From Clostridiales bacterium (GTDB lineage: Bacteria > Bacillota > Clostridia > Lachnospirales > Lachnospiraceae): DNA of 8,923 bases. The translations under genes were made by a program, and so were the position numbers. A model generated the notes under the pieces. The model made no database searches and was not told where the DNA came from. It saw only the letters and a program-made list of their open reading frames with translations. Positions 1-6,852 of this stretch are shown here, piece after piece. Where the stretch lies: contig JAATEU010000252.1 of the NCBI GenBank assembly GCA_015655565.1, positions 1 through 8,923 on the forward strand. Reading direction: 5' to 3'. Each line of letters begins with the position of its first letter. The first letter of the stretch is position 1.

Positions 1-990
1 AATGCCTTGTCCGGTACTTGCTTTGTAATATACATTTTTCTGGTAAGGAATAAAACTCCCATTCTGGCTCAGAAGATTATATTTGATATATATCTGGGCT
101 TTCAGCTGCCATCTGTCAGCACTCAACTGACAGAGCTTAAGCAACTCCCCATCATTTTTTGTAATTTTACTAAGAGCCTTTAATAGATTATCCTTGATTT
201 TATCAAGATCAGGCATATAGTTATATTGGAAATCATTTTTAAGAGATTTAACTATTTCTTTAAAGTCCTCATTTTCATTATAATTATAATTTTTTAGAAA
301 AACATTTGATATTCGCTCTTGTATTTCCATCCATTTGTCTTTTACATTTTCCCGCTGTAATTTTATCTTTTTTGTAATACTCTCAATACGGCTTTGGAGT
401 CCGCTAAAATTTTCTATTTCTTCATCATTCCAATTAAATATGGTTTTGAATTGCTTGCTCTTCAATCCCATTTTCATCAAACGATGTTCTTTAATAGACA
501 GAAAATTTTTATCCTCTATTTGCCGGGCGGGAACAACATAAAATTCATTGCCAGTCTTTTTCAAAAAACCGGCCTGGACCGCACGTTCTATTCCGCCATC
601 CAATCCCATTCTTTTTCTATAGGAATCCTGCGAAATTCCCGTAAAGTCCCGGTACAGCATGGGGCTGTGATTGATAAACTCCGGATAGCTGGCACTCAAA
701 ATCTCCAGATTGGCTCTTATCCTCCCTCTAATCTGGCTGCCGCTTACAAAATAACCCCCCTCCTGTTTTGCTCTGATTTCCATGGCCAAATCGGAGCAGG
801 GAGTGATAGTATAATCAATGCATCCGCACAGCCCGTCTTTCTCGTTATGCTTGCGGACATTTTCTTGACTATATGGAAAATGCACTTTTTCAGGAAACGG
901 CACAAAATCGTAGGGAAGAGTGACATAAACTGATTGGTTCCGGTCTTTTTTATCCCCGGCAGAATTACCTTTATCATATGCCATTCTCAT
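1..990 (-). CDS. TIGR03986-like (all1473-type) Cas7-family RAMP protein, 3' end cut by window edge
   Basis: The frame is open from ATG 990 to base 1: 330 codons, no stop, so the C-terminus lies outside the window. The start overlaps the upstream stop as ATGA (990-987), preceded by AGGCGG. Features seen: an N-terminal YDFVPFPEKVHFP stretch (27-39); a RAMP Gly-rich/helix signature around 78-99 (GGYFVSGSQIRGR, then an NLEILS helix), which resembles the family's PGSSLRGxxRNxxEILS; LYRDFTG at 112-118; a Lys/Glu-rich helical insertion at about 190-280; and a FIPYQ segment near 313-317. These match my recollection of TIGR03986 proteins, which sit beside Csx10 and Csx19 in type III-D loci and probably form a backbone (Cas7) subunit. 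The helical insertion recalls the Cas7-insertion subunit of III-Dv complexes; that equivalence is inferred. It is the sixth consecutive effector gene of the operon. Confidence 0.8.
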   Translation of the reverse strand, partial: MRMAYDKGNSAGDKKDRNQSVYVTLPYDFVPFPEKVHFPYSQENVRKHNEKDGLCGCIDYTITPCSDLAMEIRAKQEGGYFVSGSQIRGRIRANLEILSASYPEFINHSPMLYRDFTGISQDSYRKRMGLDGGIERAVQAGFLKKTGNEFYVVPARQIEDKNFLSIKEHRLMKMGLKSKQFKTIFNWNDEEIENFSGLQSRIESITKKIKLQRENVKDKWMEIQERISNVFLKNYNYNENEDFKEIVKSLKNDFQYNYMPDLDKIKDNLLKALSKITKNDGELLKLCQLSADRWQLKAQIYIKYNLLSQNGSFIPYQKNVYYKASTGQGI

Positions 991-1403
991 TCACCCGCCT
1001 TTTTTAATTTGTATAAAACTGTTTTTTTTACATAGGCTAGATTATACTCATCATAATCGATGTACTCTTTAACTTCTACGGCATCATATCCAGTCTCTCC
1101 CGGGCTGCTGAACCTTTCCTCAAGTTGATAGGAACGGGTAATAATGACCTTATCCTTGGACACTTTTTCATGTTCCAGCGGCTTATAAATTACCAGCCTG
1201 TCTTGAAGCCGTGCCACAAAAATTTCTATTTCTGAATTAAAAAAGTGAGCTTCCCAAAGCGTATCCAGCCGAATCCCTTCCAGTAACTCCTCATAAGGGT
1301 ATTCGCCGGTCCTGCCCACCAGAACACGATCTAATAAATGGGCAATAAAATAGTAATCCGTCATATCAATTTTTCTTATATCAAAGTTCTGAAGTGTTTT
1401 CAT
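987..1403 (-). CDS. csx19: Csx19-like type III-D accessory subunit (TIGR03984-like)
   Basis: 138 residues. ATG 1403 is chosen because AAAGGTGG (1418-1411) lies 7 bases upstream. The same frame extends to 1490, but that stretch only shadows the preceding gene. The start lies 23 bases inside the cas7x2 gene, and the stop overlaps the next ATG by 4 bases. The protein is small, acidic to neutral, and has no membrane segment. It resembles Csx19 in order of motifs: a DRVLVGR strand (25-31), LWEAHFFNSEIEIF (49-62, compare 'L-EARxFxxxxElrlwR'), and a C-terminal VEVKEYIDYDEYNLAYV (109-125, compare 'vrnYldyDexGqAyv'). Csx19 is a small subunit specific to type III-D operons; its role in the complex is not settled in what I know. 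The match is by pattern from memory and is weaker than for the RAMP genes, but position between Cas7 and the TIGR03986-like gene supports it. Confidence 0.6.
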   Translation of the reverse strand: MKTLQNFDIRKIDMTDYYFIAHLLDRVLVGRTGEYPYEELLEGIRLDTLWEAHFFNSEIEIFVARLQDRLVIYKPLEHEKVSKDKVIITRSYQLEERFSSPGETGYDAVEVKEYIDYDEYNLAYVKKTVLYKLKKAGE

Positions 1404-2841
1404 CGTCGCACCACCTTTTAAAAGATTCAAACCACTGTTCCAACCGTCTGCTGCTTTCTCCCGACAATCCCTGATCCGTTTCAATTTCACAGGTGTTATT
1501 ATTCACAGCAATGGTTACCGTTTGTGCTGAAAACTGACCCAGACCGGTCACGGTCCTGCCTCCCAGAGGCACTGCTCCCATTCCGATTCTGCGCAATACA
1601 TAAACAAGGGGAAATATACAGGGATTTTCATAAAAATTGACTTGCTCCCTTAATAATTCAAACCGTCTTTCTCCAGTACCCTGAATTTCCTGCCGGTGTA
1701 TGAGTGCTGAATCGAAGCCTCCGGCTGTCAGACGATCTATTTTATTATAAATTGGCTGGCCTTTTTTAGCATTCCACTTACCCTCTCTTTTTATGTATCT
1801 GTCAACTTCAACCGGACTGCCCGCTTCAATCTGCAGGTCAGAAAATACCAGTTTTCCCCGGCGTTCTTTCCCGCCGAATAAGCAGTCCAACTTTTGGTCT
1901 GCCAGCTTCTCACTGCACTTCATTCGTTTCAGGAGCATCCGAACCTCGTTTTTTATAAGTCCTTTCAAGCTGGTGGACGGTATAAAATAGCCATTTGCCT
2001 TTTTCAGCAAGCCGGTACGCTGCTGTCCGCCCTGGAACTCCACGCTTGCACCGGCGGCTGTATCGCTGTCGCCCTGGCTTGTAAAAGCCTGATAAACACC
2101 GTAGGGAAATGCGCCGCTCATTGAAAAGACCACCGTATTCTGATTTGCCGGGGAATAGTGCGCTAAATCCTTCCAAACCACCTCATCACCCTTTTTGGAC
2201 TTCCTTCGGAAGAGATATTCGTCCACGGCCTGGCCGCTGTCAAAGGAGAATACTGTTTTTACCAGTTTTTTTATTTCAAATTTGCCGAAGCCGTTGCTTT
2301 TTTGTCCGCCCAGTACCAAAGTCTGCGTGTCAAAACCATATGCCCATGTGCTGATTAGCTTCTCCAATTCTGCTGCACACAGTCCTTCCTTTTTCCGAAT
2401 ATTGTCCTGTGCCTTGCCGTCCCACACGTCCCCTTCGATCCGAAAGGAAATTTCCGTTCCTTCCGGCAAATAGTCCAAGGTGTATTTCATATGGTTTTCC
2501 GCCGCACCGTAAGCAGGATTCACAGCTGTGCCTTCTTTGCGGAAACATTCAGCGGCATCCTCTGCAATTTTACCATCACTAATATAAATTCCGCTTGTTA
2601 TGAAGGTTTCCTGCCCTGCTTCCACCTGTTGAACCCCACCCATATATTTCAGGATAATCTTTTCCGGTACTTGAGCCTCCTTTAAATATTCCCGTAAAGC
2701 GCCTCCGATAGAATTACCTGGGAGCACCGGTTTACCCTGGGTGTCTTTCATTAATTTCCTTTCCTGCCCATCCTGTCCGGCTCCGAAATGAATGGGAGAG
2801 ATGGCCTTAATTGCAAAGTTATAAATCACTTTTTGATTCAT
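1381..2841 (-). CDS. cas7: Tandem two-domain Cas7 (Csm3-like RAMP) protein, Cas7-2x type
   Basis: 486 residues with two RAMP (Cas7) domains in one chain. Domain 1 (about 1-195): IHFGAG at 17-22, PVLPGNSIGGALR at 38-50, thumb-like HMKYTLDYLPEGTEISFRI near 117-135, and the Gly-rich loop LGGQKSNGFGKF at 177-188. Domain 2 (about 235-445): FIPSTSLKGLIKNEV (286-300), CLFGGKERRGKLVFSD (320-335), the Csm3-like YNKIDRLTAGG (365-375) with a following HRQEIQGTGERRF, and the Gly-rich loop LGGRTVTGLGQF (426-437). Cas7 subunits form the backbone of type III complexes, bind crRNA and cut target RNA every six nucleotides. Aligned by eye to Csm3, the catalytic Asp position seems to be Glu27 in domain 1 and Arg275 in domain 2, so slicing may be weak or lost (inference). 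It starts 23 bases inside the csx10-like gene; AGGA sits only 3 bases upstream, so translation is probably coupled. Confidence 0.9.
   Translation of the reverse strand: MNQKVIYNFAIKAISPIHFGAGQDGQERKLMKDTQGKPVLPGNSIGGALREYLKEAQVPEKIILKYMGGVQQVEAGQETFITSGIYISDGKIAEDAAECFRKEGTAVNPAYGAAENHMKYTLDYLPEGTEISFRIEGDVWDGKAQDNIRKKEGLCAAELEKLISTWAYGFDTQTLVLGGQKSNGFGKFEIKKLVKTVFSFDSGQAVDEYLFRRKSKKGDEVVWKDLAHYSPANQNTVVFSMSGAFPYGVYQAFTSQGDSDTAAGASVEFQGGQQRTGLLKKANGYFIPSTSLKGLIKNEVRMLLKRMKCSEKLADQKLDCLFGGKERRGKLVFSDLQIEAGSPVEVDRYIKREGKWNAKKGQPIYNKIDRLTAGGFDSALIHRQEIQGTGERRFELLREQVNFYENPCIFPLVYVLRRIGMGAVPLGGRTVTGLGQFSAQTVTIAVNNNTCEIETDQGLSGESSRRLEQWFESFKRWCDDENTSEL
1411..1418 (-). promoter_or_regulatory. Ribosome binding site of csx19-like gene
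   Basis: AAAGGTGG lies 7 bases before ATG 1403 and inside the coding end of the cas7x2 gene. It decides the start of the small gene, ruling out the longer in-frame start at 1490, and implies that terminating ribosomes re-initiate here. Confidence 0.7.
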
Positions 2842-4522
2842 TTGTCCTAACCCCCATATGAATAGATAGCCCCATGTTTAACAATTCTGCAATCAATTGT
2901 TTTTCGGGCTGCCTGAGATGTCCATAAAACAGCTCCCCTTTCAGGGTCATTAATATTTTCCGTGCATACGCGGTCAGCATAAGATATTGCTGCCCGTTTT
3001 CCTCTTCGTTTTCTAAATATTTCATAATCTGCATAAAATTATATCCAGCAATGGAGCATAGACGGTTGTCGTTTTTATAAGAACGGTCCACAAAATCCGG
3101 TAAAGAAGCAGGAAAGGAATGATTATTTAGTTTTTTCAGCTGATTTTCCAGTAAATACTGCATCTGCCGCAAATGAGCCTTCTTTAGTTCAGAGGAAAGA
3201 ATAAAAATATCGGCACCGGGTTCTTGCGTCGTATCACCTGTTAATGATTTTACACAAATCATTTTGAGCCAGCGCTCTTTTGCTCCCTCCAAACCGGAGA
3301 CTAGAATATTCAACACTTCACGGGCTTGCTCATTCCCATTTATTTTTTCTAAAATCTGCCCTGCCGTATTTTCTTTCTTATTTCTTTCTTGATTCTCCTC
3401 CTCTGTCACCGACAATTTTTTCCCATAGGGGAGATTGACGCCCAGCCATCCGAACCCATCCTGAATCCGTCCGCCCAGCAGCCGGCTTTCTAATTTTTCC
3501 GCAATTTTTTGCAATTCATCTTTGCTTTGGGGTCTCTCCAGAAAAGTATACCGCAGCACCGATCCGGCCTTGAGGGTAGTTTCTTTGGGATACCGTGCCT
3601 GCCATGTGGTATTGTAGCCCTCCGTGATTCCCGTCTGTATAAATTGCCCGCTTAGCTTGACTCCTTGTCCGCTGATTTCTTCAATATAGCTTTCCGGAAT
3701 ACAATTAACAGGCTGCCCATATTCATTGCGAAGCAGAACATCCGACAGACAGGTAATTCTCAGCTCCTTGCCTGTTTGCCCATTAAATTCTGCATGGAAA
3801 TCAGCCGGCAAGCCGAGAAGGTGCTTAACGGCACGATAATCCGTCTGCACCTCTCCGATTGTCTTCCACTGGCACAAACCGTAGCCGGAACCTTTGGAGC
3901 CGCCTAAGTACACTTGTGGCGCCTGCTGAAACACATTTTCTATCAGCGGCTTAAGTTCAGGCGCAAACCGGATAACGGCACGGAAAGTCTGATCTGCCGC
4001 CATAGCCTGATAGCGGAACAGGTTCTCTTTTTCTTTTTTATCTATGTTTTTACTGGTACTGTGATGCAGCCTGTATTCTTTAGCTACGTTCAGGCCAATT
4101 AAAGATTTGTTTTTCAGCGCAAGAAACCGGTATTCCAAGGTATTCTTCGCCTGTTCTCCTTCCTCTCCCTCCGCCATCAAATCGGTCAAATCAACATATA
4201 GCGGATTATCTTGCTTCCCGTCATGTTGTGCCGCTTTCTTTTTCCGCCAGTTATGCTTATTCGCACGCAAATGCCTGGGAGCAGGCAGGTATAGACAGTC
4301 ATTTCTATAAGGGTACGCATTGTAGCATGCCATTTCCAATAAAATCCTTTGCTTATCTTGCCCGAAGGTTCCCTGTCGGACCAGTTGTCCGATGACGGCG
4401 CCCCGGAGCGTAGAGCCGGGGATATACTCTTTGGAGGGTTCTATTTGATTGGCTTTGCTGCCTCCGGCGCCGATTTTTAGCGGCTCTTGATTGACAATTT
4501 CGATTACTCTATAACACTGCAT
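2819..4522 (-). CDS. csx10: Csx10-like Cas5 subunit with long helical C-terminal extension
   Basis: 567 residues. ATG 4522 is preferred over the in-frame GTG at 4531, which is itself part of the AAGGTG ribosome binding site. The first RAMP half (1-220) has LKIGAGG (15-21), the Csx10-type YIPGSTLRGAV (33-43), a thumb-like stretch with LHHSTSKNIDKKEKENLFRY (152-171), and the loop LGGSKGSGYG (206-215). The second half (about 250-365) has ARYPKETTLKAGSVLRY (309-325) and a second Gly-rich loop LLGGRIQDGFGWLG (348-361). Csx10 is the Cas5-like subunit of type III-D that caps the complex and holds the 5' repeat-derived handle of the crRNA. Residues 370-567 are charged and mainly helical, without RAMP motifs; they could be a fused Cas11 small subunit, since no separate csm2/cmr5-like gene is visible. 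That assignment is inference. It overlaps the upstream cas7 by 14 bases. Confidence 0.85.
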   Translation of the reverse strand: MQCYRVIEIVNQEPLKIGAGGSKANQIEPSKEYIPGSTLRGAVIGQLVRQGTFGQDKQRILLEMACYNAYPYRNDCLYLPAPRHLRANKHNWRKKKAAQHDGKQDNPLYVDLTDLMAEGEEGEQAKNTLEYRFLALKNKSLIGLNVAKEYRLHHSTSKNIDKKEKENLFRYQAMAADQTFRAVIRFAPELKPLIENVFQQAPQVYLGGSKGSGYGLCQWKTIGEVQTDYRAVKHLLGLPADFHAEFNGQTGKELRITCLSDVLLRNEYGQPVNCIPESYIEEISGQGVKLSGQFIQTGITEGYNTTWQARYPKETTLKAGSVLRYTFLERPQSKDELQKIAEKLESRLLGGRIQDGFGWLGVNLPYGKKLSVTEEENQERNKKENTAGQILEKINGNEQAREVLNILVSGLEGAKERWLKMICVKSLTGDTTQEPGADIFILSSELKKAHLRQMQYLLENQLKKLNNHSFPASLPDFVDRSYKNDNRLCSIAGYNFMQIMKYLENEEENGQQYLMLTAYARKILMTLKGELFYGHLRQPEKQLIAELLNMGLSIHMGVRTNESKSDL

Positions 4523-5240
4523 ACCGTTCACCTTCTTTGTCGTTAGTATTTACGTAATCCGCTTCCTTTTCATCGACTAACAGATACGCCTCAACCTCTC
4601 CGCGCCCCCGGTGAATCCCTGCGCCAATCCGGTTCAGTGAGTGGATAATACGCTGCAAATCCCCTAAATAAGCTGACGGTTCAGAGTCAAAAGACAAGGA
4701 TGAATAAAACACCAGGCCTTCTTTTACCGTATGGCAGGTTGTCATTCTCTTATCCTTCACCACGCCATTTTCCAATTGAATTCCTGTACGGATATTGGTT
4801 TGGGCCTCAATCAAGTCATGAGGAGATATTTTGTAATATCCTTCCCGAGCATCATCGGACTGCAAAGCGATAAAGTATTTTCGGATCTGCTCGTCCAGTT
4901 CCAAATGGCTGAATTTCATAATGCCTTGATGGGACGGGGGACAGGTAAGGTGCAACTCAGGAGCAAATAAATTTAATTCTTCACGATTTATGCCGAATAA
5001 TGCGACAATGGACTTAAAAAAAGATTCCGCTCTAGGCAAGTCAAAGCTTTGGTATTGTTGCAGCAGCCAAAACGCTTGCCTTTTGAGCTGGCCTTTCAGG
5101 GACTTGGCATGAAAATAAACCAAGCCGTACCGGTCGGCCAAAACCTTGGAGTGAACCAGATTGCGTTCTTTTTCTCCGCTGCTGAATATAGCTTCGCTGC
5201 AAATCCGTATTTTTACTTTATGGTTTTGATTCGGCAACAT
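4509..5240 (-). CDS. cas7: Single-domain Cas7 (Csm3-like RAMP) backbone protein
   Basis: 243 residues, close to the usual Csm3 length. The start at ATG 5240 has AGGAGGTG 7 bases upstream and lies 23 bases inside cas10. RAMP features in order: an N-terminal strand with FSSGEKER (19-26), YFHAKSLKGQLKR (42-54, compare Csm3 PGSSLKGxxR), a thumb region with NIRTGIQLENG (149-159) and CHTVKEGLVFYSSL (169-182), and a terminal Gly-rich loop LNRIGAGIHRGRGEVEA (202-218). The C-terminal 20 residues are a charged tail. In my eye alignment SKVLAD (31-36) matches SPVIKD of Csm3, which puts His30 where Csm3 has its catalytic Asp, so this subunit may bind crRNA without cutting the target. It would supply one or more backbone positions next to the Csx10-like cap. 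RAMP assignment is strong; exact position in the complex is inferred. Confidence 0.88.
   Translation of the reverse strand: MLPNQNHKVKIRICSEAIFSSGEKERNLVHSKVLADRYGLVYFHAKSLKGQLKRQAFWLLQQYQSFDLPRAESFFKSIVALFGINREELNLFAPELHLTCPPSHQGIMKFSHLELDEQIRKYFIALQSDDAREGYYKISPHDLIEAQTNIRTGIQLENGVVKDKRMTTCHTVKEGLVFYSSLSFDSEPSAYLGDLQRIIHSLNRIGAGIHRGRGEVEAYLLVDEKEADYVNTNDKEGERYAVL
4529..4534 (-). promoter_or_regulatory. Ribosome binding site of csx10-like gene
   Basis: AAGGTG lies 6 bases before ATG 4522, inside the end of the upstream cas7. Because the competing GTG codon at 4531 falls within this site, the site favours the ATG start three codons downstream. Confidence 0.65.
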
Positions 5241-6798
5241 ATCCTGGCACCTCCTGACAGTTAATAAACGGCAAGACCTCCAACACGTCGTTCAAAATGT
5301 AGGTATAGGATGTACCCAAACTCTCCTTAACTACCCATGCGGCACGGTTGCAGGCAGAGCTGCCTCCAAAAACCTCTTGCACTATTTTAACCAATTTCTC
5401 GCTGCCTTGGCGCATGTCAAAAAATAATTGATATTGCTCCCAACCCGAATAGAGGTTTTTTTTCAAATCTTCCAGAAGGGAAGAGCTGACCTCCTCACGA
5501 CGGATTTTTTTGACAAGTTCTATAAAAGCATTGTAACTATAGATTCCGCTTTCCATTACAGCCGCTTCTTGATCAATGCGCAGGGGTTTGATATGAAAAA
5601 CTTCCCGGTCTTGCCTGTGTTTCACAAAATTTTCATAGGGAGCTGCCGCCGCTACCTGTCCCTGGAGGATCTCCCAATCAATAAAGGAAGCGACTGCCGT
5701 GCCATCGTCCTTACTTTTTACCCTGTAGAGCGATTCCTTAGCCCGATGGCATAGGGCTTCGGCTGCCTTCACCGCCTCAAAAAACGGATAATTGTATTTA
5801 ACAATGGAAACACCGGCACAACCCGTGAGATAATCTTCGGGAATAAATTTGTTTAAAGAAGATATCGTTTGTTTTTTCCGTTCAGAAATTATTTTGATGT
5901 TTCTGAGAATGCCAGCGGCAATTTCAATTCCATGTTCCGCCTCTGTAACAAGACAAATATCATCACCTGCCATTAACACAGGCGTAAGGCAGAGGGATGG
6001 ACGTTTTTCATCCTGCTTATTATTGCAGAGGGATTGGTCATAGTCTTTTAATGCATTGATCACCGCTGTCTCATAGATATTTTCAATCTCTTTGCTGAAT
6101 TCATCCAATTGCCGAAAGGTTGAAGTGCGTCGGACCATCTCTCCCATTTTATTACCGTCAATCACTATGACACCAATGTAGCTTTTGCCTTCGTCGTCTT
6201 TTTTATAATGCTGCAGTTCGGAGGTTATCTTTATTTGAGTCCCCGACAATTTTTGTTCAAATCTTTGCTGCAAATAATATTTAGACAGCTTGTCATCCCG
6301 TGCTGCTTCATCCTTGCTCCGTTCGGCCTGTCCAGTCTCATCAATTTTTTCCACCCCATAGGTCCACCGCCGGAATCTTGCCTGACGTCTGTCTTTTAAT
6401 TCGTCTGCCTTTTCGTGCAACTGTTCTCTAATATGTTTTTCTTTTTCTTCATCCCCGGCAAACTCCGCCTCATCTACCAGACTGATATAAAGTTCCAAAT
6501 CCGGATAGGCTTTGAGGACTTCGCAGGAATATCCTTTCACAAACTTATGCCCTTGCTCCAGGGTATTAAACCGGACAATACTATTGCCTCCACCTGAACA
6601 AACAAATTTATTTTCAGCTTTATAATTTTCTTCTAAATATCCACTGAGTGAAACACTGGTTCCACCCAAATCCACTCCTGCAATATCTTCGGTTATGGAT
6701 TTGATGATGAATGAATTGTGCAGATTGTCAATTAGCTTATTATTCTTGTAAATAAACTCCTGCTTCTGAGATACATCAATGTAAGCATATGTAGCCAT
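5218..6798 (-). CDS. cas10: Minimal Cas10-like protein, no HD domain, AGDD palm motif
   Basis: 526 residues from ATG 6798, chosen because AAGGAGG lies 5 bases upstream; an in-frame ATG at 6828 lacks such a site. The protein begins directly with the first palm-like domain: YAYIDVSQKQEFIY (4-17), then CSGGGNSIVRF (67-77). There is no N-terminal HD nuclease domain. A basic/charged linker (about 115-200) sits where many Cas10 proteins carry a zinc finger, but no paired cysteines are present. The second palm has YIGVIVIDGNKMGEM (207-221, Asp214 as probable metal ligand) and LMAGDDICLV (275-284), where AGDD replaces the usual GGDD. Then come AGVSIVKYNYP (328-338) and KAAEALCHRAK (344-354), both typical of Cas10/Cmr2, and a helical C-terminus. 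Cas10 senses target RNA in type III complexes and, when active, makes cyclic oligoadenylates. Both Asp are kept, so activity is possible. The 526-residue length is short for Cas10. Confidence 0.88.
   Translation of the reverse strand: MATYAYIDVSQKQEFIYKNNKLIDNLHNSFIIKSITEDIAGVDLGGTSVSLSGYLEENYKAENKFVCSGGGNSIVRFNTLEQGHKFVKGYSCEVLKAYPDLELYISLVDEAEFAGDEEKEKHIREQLHEKADELKDRRQARFRRWTYGVEKIDETGQAERSKDEAARDDKLSKYYLQQRFEQKLSGTQIKITSELQHYKKDDEGKSYIGVIVIDGNKMGEMVRRTSTFRQLDEFSKEIENIYETAVINALKDYDQSLCNNKQDEKRPSLCLTPVLMAGDDICLVTEAEHGIEIAAGILRNIKIISERKKQTISSLNKFIPEDYLTGCAGVSIVKYNYPFFEAVKAAEALCHRAKESLYRVKSKDDGTAVASFIDWEILQGQVAAAAPYENFVKHRQDREVFHIKPLRIDQEAAVMESGIYSYNAFIELVKKIRREEVSSSLLEDLKKNLYSGWEQYQLFFDMRQGSEKLVKIVQEVFGGSSACNRAAWVVKESLGTSYTYILNDVLEVLPFINCQEVPGYVAESKP
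5248..5255 (-). promoter_or_regulatory. Ribosome binding site of single-domain cas7
   Basis: AGGAGGTG, a near-perfect anti-16S match, lies 7 bases before ATG 5240 and within the last codons of cas10. It is among the strongest sites in the operon and may give high output of this backbone subunit. Confidence 0.75.
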
Positions 6799-6803
6799 AG
6801 AAC

Positions 6804-6810
6804 CCTCCTT
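6804..6810 (-). promoter_or_regulatory. Ribosome binding site of cas10
   Basis: AAGGAGG lies 5 bases before ATG 6798. It fixes the start of the Cas10-like protein, removing ten residues that the upstream in-frame ATG at 6828 would add. Confidence 0.8.
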
Positions 6811-6852
6811 TTCTTTTGTAATTTGCATATCTGCTATTCACAGACCGGCTTT

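Noticed and set aside
394..933. Plus-strand open frame of 179 codons
   Set aside because: It is antisense to the TIGR03986-like gene, with low-complexity hydrophobic content and no recognisable domain. It is a mirror of the real coding frame.
744..977. Minus-strand reading frame of 77 codons near the left end
   Set aside because: It lies in the wrong frame inside the 330-codon TIGR03986-like gene (990-1), which has family motifs, an ATGA overlap and no stop. The shorter frame has no motif.
1404..1490. N-terminal extension of the Csx19-like protein to ATG 1490
   Set aside because: The extension reads through the end of cas7x2 in another frame and contains the ribosome binding site for ATG 1403. 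It looks like a chance open stretch.
4523..4531. GTG start at 4531 for the csx10-like gene
   Set aside because: The GTG overlaps the AAGGTG ribosome binding site that serves ATG 4522, and no suitable site precedes the GTG.
5428..5754. Plus-strand open frame of 108 codons opposite cas10
   Set aside because: It is antisense to the C-terminal part of cas10, with no ribosome binding site of note and no motif.
6799..6828. ATG at 6828 as start of cas10
   Set aside because: There is no good ribosome binding site before it, whereas AAGGAGG sits 5 bases before ATG 6798 and the Cas10 palm strand begins right there.
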